A DNA stretch of 64,000 nucleotides, taken from positions 5,766,001 through 5,830,000 of the forward strand of contig JAGPXD010000002.1 in the NCBI GenBank assembly GCA_020746995.1, read 5' to 3'. The translations under genes and the position numbers were made by a program. Positions 42,694 through 52,198 of this stretch are shown here, piece by piece. The stretch is from Plectosphaerella cucumerina (Eukaryota; Ascomycota; Sordariomycetes; Glomerellales; Plectosphaerellaceae). Each line of letters starts with the position of its first letter. The stretch's first letter is position 1. Under the pieces are notes generated by a model. The model was not told the DNA's origin, did no database searches, and saw nothing but the letters and a program-made list of their open reading frames with translations.

Positions 42694-44553
42694 ATGCCGC
42701 CGCGACTGCCTCTCCGGCCGCTCAAGGGCAGTGCAGTCCTCGGATGGAAGACTCAGGCGGCCTCTAGTCGACCGGTGTGTCTGCTATGCTCGCTTGCACC
42801 TACACCAGCAGCACCCAGAGCTCGAAACTCGCCTCACCAGCGTCGGTTCCAATCGACCGCGACCACGCCGAATCCGGCCGCCGATGCCCGCGCCGAGCTC
42901 ATCGACATCCTCCTCGAGCTTCAGAAGACGTCGCCCGGATATATCAACCTCTCCCGGCTACAGCTTGCCCTTCAGGGCCTCCGCCAGGCCCCTGGGCAAG
43001 AGTCCGTCCGTGTTGCGATCCTCGGCCTCGTCAACGGCGTCGACTCGGGCAAGACTGCCAAGGACCTCCTCCGTGTCCTATTGTCAGACGCCCTGTCATC
43101 CGAGGCGGAATGGGAGAGGGAGCTGGAGAACCACGACCCCCGACACCCATTGGTCGTCAGGGTGCGGCAGCCGCGGCAGACGGAAGAACCCGGCACGCTC
43201 AGGATATCCAAGACGAACCTGCTGCATGAGCTGGAGATCTCATGTCCCGGGCTGAACGACCTACAGCTTGAGCTGCTGCTGACCGAGGTGTCACCGTTCG
43301 CTGGTGACGCGTCGGGAATGAAGACAGTCGTGGATACGGAGGAGACGCTTCTCATCCCGACCGTGGATATTCCCTCCAACACGGGTCGCTTCAATGCCAT
43401 CACGACGCCGGTGCACAAGGCGCTGGTCGTTTCTCACGGCATCATGGGCGCCGCGTCGGTTACATCCTTGCCAATTCTCCAGGACAAGGACACCGTGCTG
43501 GCAGTAGTCGACCTTCCCGGCTATTCGCCCCAGGACTCGGATGTGATGTTCCAGCCTGTCGATATTGCCTCTGCATCGAAGGGCGTCCGCCTCTTCCGCG
43601 AGAGTCTTGGCAACGCCATGGAGTATCAGAGGCTCGTCAACCAGAGCAACCTCCCAGCCTTGCTCTCCTGGCTCAGGACAGGCGTCAAGACGGATGAGCC
43701 GACCACCAAGCCTGCCGTGAGGAAGCTCATCGCCTCACTTCTGCAGGCCAGCTCGGCTGCCGTTCACAACGAAGAGAGCCGTCTGGTGGGAAAGGCCTTC
43801 GCTGCTCAGTCCGTGCCGGGAGGCTCTGCTGGCCTCAACAGAGGCCTCTCGCAGTGGTCGCAGTCGGCACATGAGGAGCTCCAGCAGCAGCTCGATCTCG
43901 CCTTCACCGGCCGCCGATGGCGCAGGCTGGGTTGGTGGAAGCTCTTCTGGCGCGTGGATGACGTCGAGCTCCTCACAAATGACATACTCGCCCAGCGATT
44001 CCTGCCCAGTGCGGAGCGGGAGCTGGTCTATCTTGCCGGCAGGATTGAGGAGGCCAAGGCGACCACGGGCGAGACCACGCCTGTGTACTCGCAGCCTGCG
44101 CCTGAGACTCAGCAGACGTCCGTCAAGTGGCCTACACACATCTCCTTCACGCGGCGTTACCTCCACGCCGAGACGGTTCCCGCGCTGCAGGCGCTGGCGC
44201 AGCGGCTAGTCATGCAGGCGTCAAGCACCTCGTTCCTGGCCTCGTCGCTGTCGGGCTTGCTGTACTTCTGGTCGCCAGCCACGACTCTCTATGAGGCCGG
44301 TGCCGTCGCAGCTGTTGGCATCGTATGGAGCTTGCGCCGCATGCAGAAGCGGTGGGATGCGGCGCGCGACTTCTGGGAGGGTGAGGTCCGCGAGGAGGGC
44401 CGCAAGGCGGTGCGCGGCACCGAGGCAAGCGTGGCCGGGGCCCTTGAGGGCAAGAGCGCGGCCAGTCTGGATGATCCTGAGGATGCTCAGGCGCGGGAGA
44501 GGGCCAAGGAGCTCATCGGCCGGGCCAACGACGCCCTGGCCAGGCTCAAATAA
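42694..44553 (+). CDS. Mitochondrial dynamin-like protein (Mmc1-like)
   Basis: This is a single-exon frame of 619 residues. The N-terminus is basic and rich in Ala/Ser/Pro (MPPRLPLRPLKGSAVLGWK, then NSPHQRRFQSTATTPN), a mitochondrial presequence. A GTPase-like start follows: SVRVAILGLVNGVDSGKTAK, where the P-loop GxxxxGK(S/T) has Asn in place of its first Gly, then LVVSHGIMGAASV and VLAVVDLPGYSPQDSD, in the place of the switch/DxxG region. A helical middle and a hydrophobic pair (SSLSGLLYFWSPATTLYEAG, AVAAVGIVWSLRRMQKRWD) precede a charged coiled tail. This resembles the fungal-specific Mmc1 family of dynamin-related proteins. Nucleotide binding is uncertain because of the altered P-loop, and the assignment is from memory of the fold pattern. 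Confidence 0.8.
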   Translation: MPPRLPLRPLKGSAVLGWKTQAASSRPVCLLCSLAPTPAAPRARNSPHQRRFQSTATTPNPAADARAELIDILLELQKTSPGYINLSRLQLALQGLRQAPGQESVRVAILGLVNGVDSGKTAKDLLRVLLSDALSSEAEWERELENHDPRHPLVVRVRQPRQTEEPGTLRISKTNLLHELEISCPGLNDLQLELLLTEVSPFAGDASGMKTVVDTEETLLIPTVDIPSNTGRFNAITTPVHKALVVSHGIMGAASVTSLPILQDKDTVLAVVDLPGYSPQDSDVMFQPVDIASASKGVRLFRESLGNAMEYQRLVNQSNLPALLSWLRTGVKTDEPTTKPAVRKLIASLLQASSAAVHNEESRLVGKAFAAQSVPGGSAGLNRGLSQWSQSAHEELQQQLDLAFTGRRWRRLGWWKLFWRVDDVELLTNDILAQRFLPSAERELVYLAGRIEEAKATTGETTPVYSQPAPETQQTSVKWPTHISFTRRYLHAETVPALQALAQRLVMQASSTSFLASSLSGLLYFWSPATTLYEAGAVAAVGIVWSLRRMQKRWDAARDFWEGEVREEGRKAVRGTEASVAGALEGKSAASLDDPEDAQARERAKELIGRANDALARLK

Positions 44554-44862
44554 ACGCCGTCTCCCCCATTGCTGTAATCATAGACCTTGTACATATACGG
44601 AACGACCTAGCGGGCCTGCTAGACACCAGTCGCAGAGCATCGGCGCAGCATGAAATCTCATTCATCCCAGAGTCCCGCGCCCCGGGCAAAGTAAAGTACC
44701 TCGCGATGATGCAGTACACCCTCCTCGCAGTTTTGGTATCAGCGCCCACCCTGTCTGCCTCTGCCTCCCCTCCCGGCGCGGTTTTGTCTCTATCCGGAAC
44801 GCCATTCCCAGTGCAATAACAACAAAAAGATCTCCCGCCTCTCTTTCCCTGCCCTATCCCGT

Positions 44863-45335
44863 CTACCGGCCGCCGCCCCGGCCACCGGCGCGCGCCCTGC
44901 TGACCGTCGCCCTGCCGCGGGCGAGACCGACACCGCGTCCCCTCACGTTTCGGCTCTTGAACATGGGCGCGTTCCGGAGCATGTCGGGGACGATGAAGAA
45001 GCGCACGTGCGAGCCGCGAATGTAGACCTGATCGAGGTGGGAGACGCGGCCGTCGCGCGCGGTCACGGTGATGTCCTTGAGTTGGACGTTCATGTTGTCC
45101 TCGGCTGCGGGGAGGGATGTTAGCGGACTGAGATCCGACGAGGAGGGGGGAATTCGGTGCGCACCTTCGAGCAGCTTGCCGCGGTAGGTCTGGCCGGAGG
45201 TGATCTCGAGGGTAACGATGTGGCCCTGTGGAGGGGGGATGTCAGTGGATTGTCTCGAGGCGCGGGGGGAGGGGGATGTTTGCGGACCTGAGCCTCGTTG
45301 AGGAGCTTGATCGGGATGCCAATTGTGGACGTCAT
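44863..45335 (-). CDS. smd3: Small nuclear ribonucleoprotein Sm-D3
   Basis: It is a core Sm-ring protein of spliceosomal snRNPs. Three exons join: MTSTIGIPIKLLNEAQ, GHIVTLEITSGQTYRGKLLE and AEDNMNVQLKDITVTARDGR. The Sm1 and Sm2 motifs are complete (the latter VSHLDQVYIRGSHVRFFIVP). After PDMLRNAPMFKSRN the tail is an RG-rich stretch (GRGVGLARGRATVSRARAGG), the usual target of arginine methylation. One donor is GTCCGC, which is non-consensus, but frame and acceptor leave no better choice. It converges with the mitochondrial-protein gene. The pICln gene, whose product chaperones Sm proteins, lies 4.4 kb away. Confidence 0.95.
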
Positions 45336-46311
45336 GGTGGCGGGTGTGGTGGTGAGGTGGGGGTTTGTGGTCGGGTTGTGTTCGGTAAGATATGCTGTCG
45401 CGGCGCGTGGGTTGAGAAGCTGTCGCCAATTTTCGAAGCTCTGGCTGGGACTCAGATTCGAGGTCGTGCAGCACGGGTCAGCCTGGCGGCGGTCGGCCTC
45501 ACGCGAGGTTTATCCGGGATCGGTGAGATCGGTGTGGCCGGTGTACATTTCGGTGGGGATGTAAAAGCGGGCCCATTGCCTGGCAATGTCTCAACTGACT
45601 TCAACTGACAACGACTCGGACGTCACAGCTCCAATGTCATCGGAACACCAGCATCCGCATCTGATCAACAAGAGGAGCCCCGTCTATTCCTGGATTCGCT
45701 TGGCATCTCAATGCTCATCACGTGTGAGCTGCCACTTCCGAGTGGTCGCGTCCCTGAGACATTTCGCCTCTAACCAGCCATCCTCATCCTGCACACGATG
45801 GATCAACTTCAACCACCAAGATGGTTACTCTCAGGGAGGACAAGGCCGGCCGATCCGATATGACTTCTCCCCTTCACTGTCTTTTCCCAAAACCGTGCCG
45901 TCAAATTCGAAACGAGCCCTCAAAATCTCGGATGGCCTCGCTACCGACCTGCCATCATGACCTACCCATCCGGCTGGAATGCAGCTCGGGCTGCCTGGAG
46001 CAACACATTCCACCTGGACATTGGACTGAGACCTCGTAATGCGACTGCACCCACATCGCAGGGTACGACGTCGCTGGCAATGCAAAGCAATGCAAGATTG
46101 CCCATGCCTCTGACCTTGTTTACCGCTGCCCTCGGCTCATAAGCCCTGCCTAGGGCTTGCCGGCCACATTCGTCCGGGTCACACTCTTGACGCTCTCAAG
46201 CCTGTGATGCCTCTCCCTCGACCCTGAACCGTTCACCACGCCGCCAGCTGCGGCCATGATACTCGATCTTACACCACTATCCCGACATTTTGTAGCCTCC
46301 AGCAGCCCGCG
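45336..46311. other. Divergent intergenic region
   Basis: It lies between the Sm-D3 start and the next plus-strand gene. A few short frames are present. No feature was recognised. Confidence 0.4.
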
Positions 46312-49300
46312 ATGCCGCCTGGATTGCTGTCCCGTAATGAGACGGGCTCGTCCTCCAGCGGCATGACCATCGGATGGCTCCTCGCCATCGCCCTCGGAGG
46401 CGGAGCCCTGCTCTTCGTCACCCTCGCCTTCATCCTCGTCAGCATCAGCGACCGCCGAGCCCACAGGGCACGCCTCCAGGCACAGTCTGAGGCGGCACTC
46501 GTGAGCAACGAGGGTGAGACGACATCGACCGACGACCTCAATCAGCAACACCAGGACGGCTCCAATCACTACCGTGACCCCTCGAGGTCTCCTGCCACAT
46601 CGCCTGTAAGGGAGAAGAGGAAGTCCCTCCCGCATATTCTTCCGCAGATCAAGAGAAACAGCAGCATCCTCAGCCTCTTCGGTAGTGGAGCCGACGCCGC
46701 CAAACCAGGCCAGGGCAAAGTCCAGCACTCCCGCCGCAAGAACTCGTGGATTGACGAGGACGCCATTCACGGCCCGGACATTAAGCGTCGTGAGTCGAAG
46801 CGAATCACCCTTCGCGATAGCTGGCTCATGATGCGGACACCTACCCTGCCAGCCCTCCTCGGATACCGCGATGACCCCGATACGGAGCCTTTCTACCGCC
46901 ATCAGAACTACCCCTTGATCACCGCCCCAAGACCCGTCACCCTTGCCGGAGACAACTCGCAACAGGACAGAAACCGAACCTCTCGTCTGCCACTCGTCAG
47001 AAGCCCGTCTTACGAGCTCGCCCAGCAGCGGGCTGCCGCCATGTGTCAAGCCGCCGACGAGCAGCAACAGAGGCAGCAACAAGAACAACAAGAAGCCTAC
47101 ATCCAGCAACAGCTTATGAAACAACGCCAGCATCAGCGAGCCCAGTCTCAAATCGTTGCCTCCGATACCCACCTCGTGCCCAACGGTCCAAGGCCTCCCC
47201 CAGCCGCCAAGCTAGCCAGGATCAGGACCGTCAATACTGACAGCAACCTGGCGCTCATCCTAAGAAATACGGCTGAGAGGTTGAGAGACGGAAGCCCAGC
47301 GCCGAAAAGAAAGCCCACCGGCAGGAACGTCAACCGCAATGCCCAGAGCCTCGTCCAAGCCCAGATCATGGCCGACGCCCAGTCGAGCCAGCACAAGGGC
47401 CACCGTCGGACACCTGCTTCGCTCGAATCTCCCATCAAGGGCTTCCGGAATGACCGCTCATCGGGACCAGTCATGATCGGAGACCTCAGGGGTCTCCAGA
47501 AGACGCCGAGCCCCAAGAAGATGCCCGTGCAAGCCATGACCACGCCCCAGAGTGCGCCGGCCTCGATATACGAGCGCCAGCAAGCTCAGCAGGCCTCGCC
47601 CTCGAGGACTTCAGCCGGTCGCTTCGCTACAAACGGCACGTCTCACCAGCGCAACATGTCTACCTCGTCTATGCTCTCCGAGCAGGACAGTCTGTTCGGC
47701 GACTCTGTCCCTGATCACGGGGAAGCGGCCCCCGCCGGACTCTCGAGCCCCAGTCGGCGCGGCGGCCAGGTCATCCCGGCCCAGCCCTCGGCACAGCAGC
47801 ATCAGCGCCGGCGCAGCACGTCCGCACCGTCCATGAGGAGCTCCGTCTCCTCGGCCTTGTCAACTGTGTACAGCGAGGAAGAAGCCGACCACGACCGGTC
47901 TCGGTACAGGCGTCCCAAGCCAACGCAGGACGCATCGCTTCCGCGTGGCCGGGGCCCAAGACAACAAGGCCACGCTCCCAAGATGAGCGACCCCTTCCTC
48001 ACCGTTGATCCTCTGGCACCCAAGCTCCCCGAAAAGTCACCGCGCCGCATCTCCGTCCTGCCGCCTCCTGACTACCAGCTCCCCCACCCCGGACAGGACG
48101 CGTCTGTCCTCGGCCAGATCTCCGGCAACGCCCAGCAAGCCTCGCCCGTCATGTCGTCGCCCATCCTCGGCAAGGAACACGAGCACATCCGCCTGTCGAT
48201 CCTCATGAACGAGTCGCCACAGTTCTCCGTGCAGCCCATCGTGCGACCACGGAGCGTCGCCCCCGTCAAGCCCGTCTTCAAGACGAGCAACAGCGTGTCC
48301 AGCATGCGCGCCGACCCATCGACGCCCGAGGACGACAAGAGGGCCCGTAGACCCAGGACAATCCACGGCCAGAAACCCTCCGTCGTCCCGCCACCCCTCA
48401 ATCTGTGTCCCGTCGAGGCGCCATCCCGCGCCGGCGACAGCACCAGCCAGTGGCCCGCCTTCAGCATCAATGTCCAAGGCGGAGACTCGACACATCCCCT
48501 CCGCCAGAGCCCGACGGGTATCAGGCCGCTGCCGGACCCAGAACTCATGTCCCCAACATGGGCCCACCTCAAACGCGGCGGCTACCTCGACGACGCTCCC
48601 AGCCGTGGCAACTCCAACGCCTCGAGGCGCAGCTCCGTCTACTCAGAAATACAGCGTGGTCCGCGCGACGATCCCTCCAGGAACCCGGCGCGGTCTCCCA
48701 GTTCAACGTCCAAGCGGGCATCCCCCGTGCGCATGTCCCCTCTCACGGCGTCCATCATCCAGCTGCGCCGCATGAACAGCCAGATGAGCGCCTACAGCGC
48801 CGCCTCGTCCATCGTCTCCGACACCGCCGCTCCCGATAGCCCCACGCTCCCGACCCTCCGCGGCGGCGGCTTCAGCCCGGACCGCAGCAACAGCCGCGCC
48901 GTCAAGGCCGGCCGCCAGAACTACTTGTCCATGGGCACACCGAGCCCGCGCTCCAAGCGCTCCACCCGCACCGGCAGCGTCATCGCCGTCGACGCCAAGG
49001 CAGGCGCAGGCGACGAGAAAGAGAACGGCAGATCGCACGACGAAAAGTCCGCCGCCCGGCAAAGCCTCAAGGGCAGCTTCCGCAGCGCCGAGAGCCCGCG
49101 TCAGAGATTGAGCGTCCGCTTTGGCGAGGTCAAGGAGCACGGCCCCGACAGCCCGCAGGCGGCCCCGGCGGCGGAGAAGCAGCAGCAGCAGGTGCAGCAG
49201 CGACCCTCTGTCGGACCCGAAAGCGACCGCATGAGCGGTGAGAGCCTGTATGATAAAGATGGATTCCTAATGAGCTCACCCGACAGGCTGCCCTCATCGG

Positions 49301-49341
49301 TGGCTGAGGGGGCGCGACCACGGAGCGGGCTGAGGATGTAG
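46312..49341 (+). CDS. Large low-complexity membrane-anchored protein, function unknown
   Basis: This is a single exon of 1009 residues. After a short Ser-rich start (NETGSSSSGM) there is one strong membrane segment at about residues 19-43 (WLLAIALGGGALLFVTLAFI), followed at once by basic residues (DRRAHRARLQ), so the protein is likely anchored with its large C-terminal part in the cytosol. The rest is disordered: a Gln-rich coiled stretch (QQQRQQQEQQEAYIQQQLMK, about residues 254-275), many SP/TP sites, RS-type runs and short conserved-looking blocks (RRKNSWIDEDAIHGPD, ITLRDSWLMMRTPTLPALLG). The SP/TP density suggests kinase control. No catalytic domain is seen. The start could be the second Met of GMTIGW, but 46,312 keeps the N-glycosylation-like NET ahead of the membrane segment. 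Confidence 0.8.
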   Translation: MPPGLLSRNETGSSSSGMTIGWLLAIALGGGALLFVTLAFILVSISDRRAHRARLQAQSEAALVSNEGETTSTDDLNQQHQDGSNHYRDPSRSPATSPVREKRKSLPHILPQIKRNSSILSLFGSGADAAKPGQGKVQHSRRKNSWIDEDAIHGPDIKRRESKRITLRDSWLMMRTPTLPALLGYRDDPDTEPFYRHQNYPLITAPRPVTLAGDNSQQDRNRTSRLPLVRSPSYELAQQRAAAMCQAADEQQQRQQQEQQEAYIQQQLMKQRQHQRAQSQIVASDTHLVPNGPRPPPAAKLARIRTVNTDSNLALILRNTAERLRDGSPAPKRKPTGRNVNRNAQSLVQAQIMADAQSSQHKGHRRTPASLESPIKGFRNDRSSGPVMIGDLRGLQKTPSPKKMPVQAMTTPQSAPASIYERQQAQQASPSRTSAGRFATNGTSHQRNMSTSSMLSEQDSLFGDSVPDHGEAAPAGLSSPSRRGGQVIPAQPSAQQHQRRRSTSAPSMRSSVSSALSTVYSEEEADHDRSRYRRPKPTQDASLPRGRGPRQQGHAPKMSDPFLTVDPLAPKLPEKSPRRISVLPPPDYQLPHPGQDASVLGQISGNAQQASPVMSSPILGKEHEHIRLSILMNESPQFSVQPIVRPRSVAPVKPVFKTSNSVSSMRADPSTPEDDKRARRPRTIHGQKPSVVPPPLNLCPVEAPSRAGDSTSQWPAFSINVQGGDSTHPLRQSPTGIRPLPDPELMSPTWAHLKRGGYLDDAPSRGNSNASRRSSVYSEIQRGPRDDPSRNPARSPSSTSKRASPVRMSPLTASIIQLRRMNSQMSAYSAASSIVSDTAAPDSPTLPTLRGGGFSPDRSNSRAVKAGRQNYLSMGTPSPRSKRSTRTGSVIAVDAKAGAGDEKENGRSHDEKSAARQSLKGSFRSAESPRQRLSVRFGEVKEHGPDSPQAAPAAEKQQQQVQQRPSVGPESDRMSGESLYDKDGFLMSSPDRLPSSVAEGARPRSGLRM

Positions 49342-49745
49342 TTTTTTGGATTTGGTATGCCCTTGTCTATTTTGTCTCTTGACCGCCGATACCTATTTGT
49401 GGCGTTTTTCATTCCCTGCTTCGGAATTCTGTCCTTTGCTTGTGGATCGATTGGTTCCGTGTACCTACTTTTGAGAGTCTGGTGAGGCACGGTGATAATG
49501 TTTTGCTGGTGGGGAGGTGGAATAGGTGACGACGGACGAGGTGGTGGTTTAACGATTTAGAAAAGAACAAGATGACGAAGATGAGACGAGAAGAGATGTA
49601 GATGTAATCAGACTGTGGTTCCGGGGTTCGCCGGTGCATGCTTGCCATCTAGCTTATTCTGTGTGTGTATGTGACCTATCTTCCTTTTCCCCCAAACGCC
49701 GTGCTATGATCATGATGCTTTTGATTCAAACGGACCGCTCTCGCC

Positions 49746-50758
49746 CTACGGCTGGGAAGGCTCATCGACACGCGGCCGCTTGTTCTCCGGGTCCTCGGCC
49801 GCATCCCCCGCGCCATGGCCATTAACCTCGTCCCGCGTCCTGATGCGGCCAGCGCCCTCACCAAGCTCGCCCGAGACACCCTCTTCTTCCTCCTCGGCAC
49901 CATCGCCAATCCAGTTCCCATCGGCGTCAAAGTACTCATGCATATTCTCCGCCGTGATCCACCCCGAACTGCCGGGAAAAGGGGGCGGCATTCCTCCGTC
50001 ATCCTCCCTGCGGCGCATGACGCCCGTGAAGCCGTCGACGTTCTCGAGGTCGCCTTCGAAGACAATACGGTCGTACTCGTCTTCATCCTCGTCGTCCTCG
50101 TCCTTGTCAGGGTGCAGGTCTGAGCAGGCGGAGATGGCGTCGAAGAGCGACTGGATGTCGGTGGAGGCGCCGCCGGGGATGATGGTCAGATCGATGGAGG
50201 CGGGCTCGTCGTCGTCGTCTTGCGCACCACTGTCGGAGAGCTCGAGCTGCATCCAGATGGCCTGGAGGCGGGTGCCGTCGGGGAGGGAGCCGAGCTGTTT
50301 GACGGCGTGGATGGAGATGGAGGGGTAGGGGATGGAGACGCCCGTACCGGCTTCGGTGCTGAAGAGGGTGAAGTTCCTGGGCGAGGGCGTCAGCTTCGAT
50401 CATGGTGCGCGCGACATAAAGCTTACTCGGAGTTGACAAAGATGTCGACAGTCCGCTCGACGAGGTCTCCCGTCTCAATCTCCGGTCCCGGCGCAACGGC
50501 GGCCGAGGGCACGGGCTCCCCCGAGAAAATGGGAAGCTGCGAGATCTGGTCCTTGGAAACCCACACCTTTGCGCCCTGCGCATGGGCGTGAAGCACAGGC
50601 TTGCCGCCGAAAAAGGTCGCCGGCGTCGCGGACTGGTACTCCTCGATGGGGATGAAGTCGCCAAGCTCCGGCGCGGAGCGGATCGTAACGGGCAGCATCT
50701 CGATGCTGGTGGAGAGTGACTGGAGGGGGTTGCGGCGAGGGTTGTCGGTCAATGGCAT
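49746..50758 (-). CDS. pICln / methylosome subunit (Voldacs family, Lot5-like)
   Basis: It is a chaperone that holds Sm proteins for PRMT5 methylation and snRNP assembly. MPLTDNPRRNPLQSLST leads into a PH-like fold: FGGKPVLHAHAQGAKVWVSK, an intron (GTAAGCTTT to GCCCAG) after FVNSE, then NFTLFSTEAGTGVSIPYPSI, SIHAVKQ and IWMQLELSDSG. The two acidic loops are DKDEDDEDEDEYDRIVFEGD and the EEEEE run near the C-terminus. WITAENMHEYFDADGNWIG is the C-terminal motif that recruits the partner. A basic NKRPRVDEP lies at the end. An upstream in-frame ATG at 50,851 would add 31 residues that do not look conserved. Divergent from the next gene. Confidence 0.88.
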
Positions 50759-51123
50759 GGGGTGGTTGTTGCCTTGAGGAGTTGGTCGTCTTTTCTTCTG
50801 CGGGATGGCGGGGTGTTGATGAACCGGGGTAGCTTTTCCTAGAGCACCCACCCCACCACGGCAACTGGAGCTCTTACCGAATGGATCACGTGAGGAGATC
50901 GCTCGCTTATCTCCCCGCGTCGGCCGCCGGCATGATGTGACGGCGTCTTGATTGGCCGGGTGGGGGGGGGACGGCGGCGCAACGCGTCCGCACGGTCGGC
51001 GGCAGCCCTCGAATCTGGTTCCTGACGTCTAGAGATCCAGCGGGGGAGCAAGCAGCAAGCAGCATCAACCACGCAACACCCACACATTCTGCGCACACCA
51101 GCCGCGCAACCACGAGCTTCACC

Positions 51124-51750
51124 ATGTACAGCAATCGTACGTCCTCCTCTCCCCTTCCCTCCCCTCCCCTCTCCTCCCCAGCTAACACCCATCTCCCAGG
51201 CTCCCACCTCCTCGAACAGGTCCCCCTGACCGTCTCCCCCTTCGTCTCCCTTCCAACATCAACAACCCTCTCCTACAACTACAAGCCAATGCCCTCTGCC
51301 CTCCCTCCCTCAGCAACCGGCATCCCCGCCGCCGCCGGCAGCACCACCAACGAAGACGGCACCGCCTCCCCCGCCGGCGCAGACCCCCGCCCCCGACCTC
51401 AATACGTCGTCTCCTCCTCCGGCCACGCCGCCCATCCAGAGGACATCATGGCCTCCTGTCGCGCCCTGCAGGCCCACATCGCGCGCATCCAGGACGAAGG
51501 CGAGCGGGAGCTGCGCGCCCTCGAGGACCGCATCCGCGAGCGCGAACTGGCCGAGAAGAGACGCGTCGCCCCCGGCTGGTTGGATAGTGATGCCCGCATC
51601 CTGGAGCCAGAGCGCAAGGGCGCGCCCACCGAAGACCTGCTGGGCGGCGGCGACGATGTCGACATGGGTGATGCGGGTGCGCCAGCGAAGCAGGACACGG
51701 AAGAGGGGCGCGAGCTCGACCGCATGTTCGGCGGTATGAGCATGCGGTGA
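51124..51750 (+). CDS. Small coiled-coil protein, function unknown
   Basis: MYSN is followed by a probable intron 51,137-51,199 (GTACGTCC to CTCCCAG, 63 nt), after which HLLEQVPLTVSPFVSLPTST reads on. The intron is a multiple of three with no stop, so retention would simply add 21 residues. A low-complexity Pro/Ala segment precedes a charged helix likely to be a coiled coil (about 51,450-51,560: CRALQAHIARIQDEGERELR), then RRVAPGWLDSDARILEPE, an acidic DDVDMGDAG and a C-terminus LDRMFGGMSMR. I do not recognise the family. It starts 366 bp from the divergent pICln gene, so the two may share regulation. Confidence 0.7.
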   Translation: MYSNRTSSSPLPSPPLSSPANTHLPGSHLLEQVPLTVSPFVSLPTSTTLSYNYKPMPSALPPSATGIPAAAGSTTNEDGTASPAGADPRPRPQYVVSSSGHAAHPEDIMASCRALQAHIARIQDEGERELRALEDRIRERELAEKRRVAPGWLDSDARILEPERKGAPTEDLLGGGDDVDMGDAGAPAKQDTEEGRELDRMFGGMSMR

Positions 51751-52198
51751 CCCCCCCTTTTTTGCAGCCTTGTCATTTCCCTCTTGGCGTTTCCGGCACG
51801 GCGTTGTGGGCGTTGTTTATTTTCGAAGCATATCCCTGGTAGACCAGGCAGCACAATTCATCTCACATTGTGACGAACCACCCTCGCCATCCTGCCGGCC
51901 CTGCCAAGGTGTGACGGGAGAGTTGCCGCTGCCGCTGCCGCTGCCGCTACCCGCCCATCCATTATTGGCTCGGACCCCTTGCGATAACATCATCAAGGAC
52001 CGATAGAAGAGAACCAGGTGCCCGTGCCGTACCGTGCCGTGTTTGATGAAAAACTAATTTGAGGATACCGCCAATGCTTGTTCCTCCCATGATGCAACCG
52101 CTATGACAATACAGCCAGCCTCCCGCGTCTACCTGCTGCTAACATGATCTTCCCATACATGAACCCATATCTCCCGCAAAGGCGCGGAACCGCGTTCG
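51751..52198. other. Convergent 3' region
   Basis: It joins the 3' ends of the coiled-coil and kinase-like genes. It contains a short CTGCCG hexamer run near 51,925-51,950. No gene was recognised. Confidence 0.4.
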
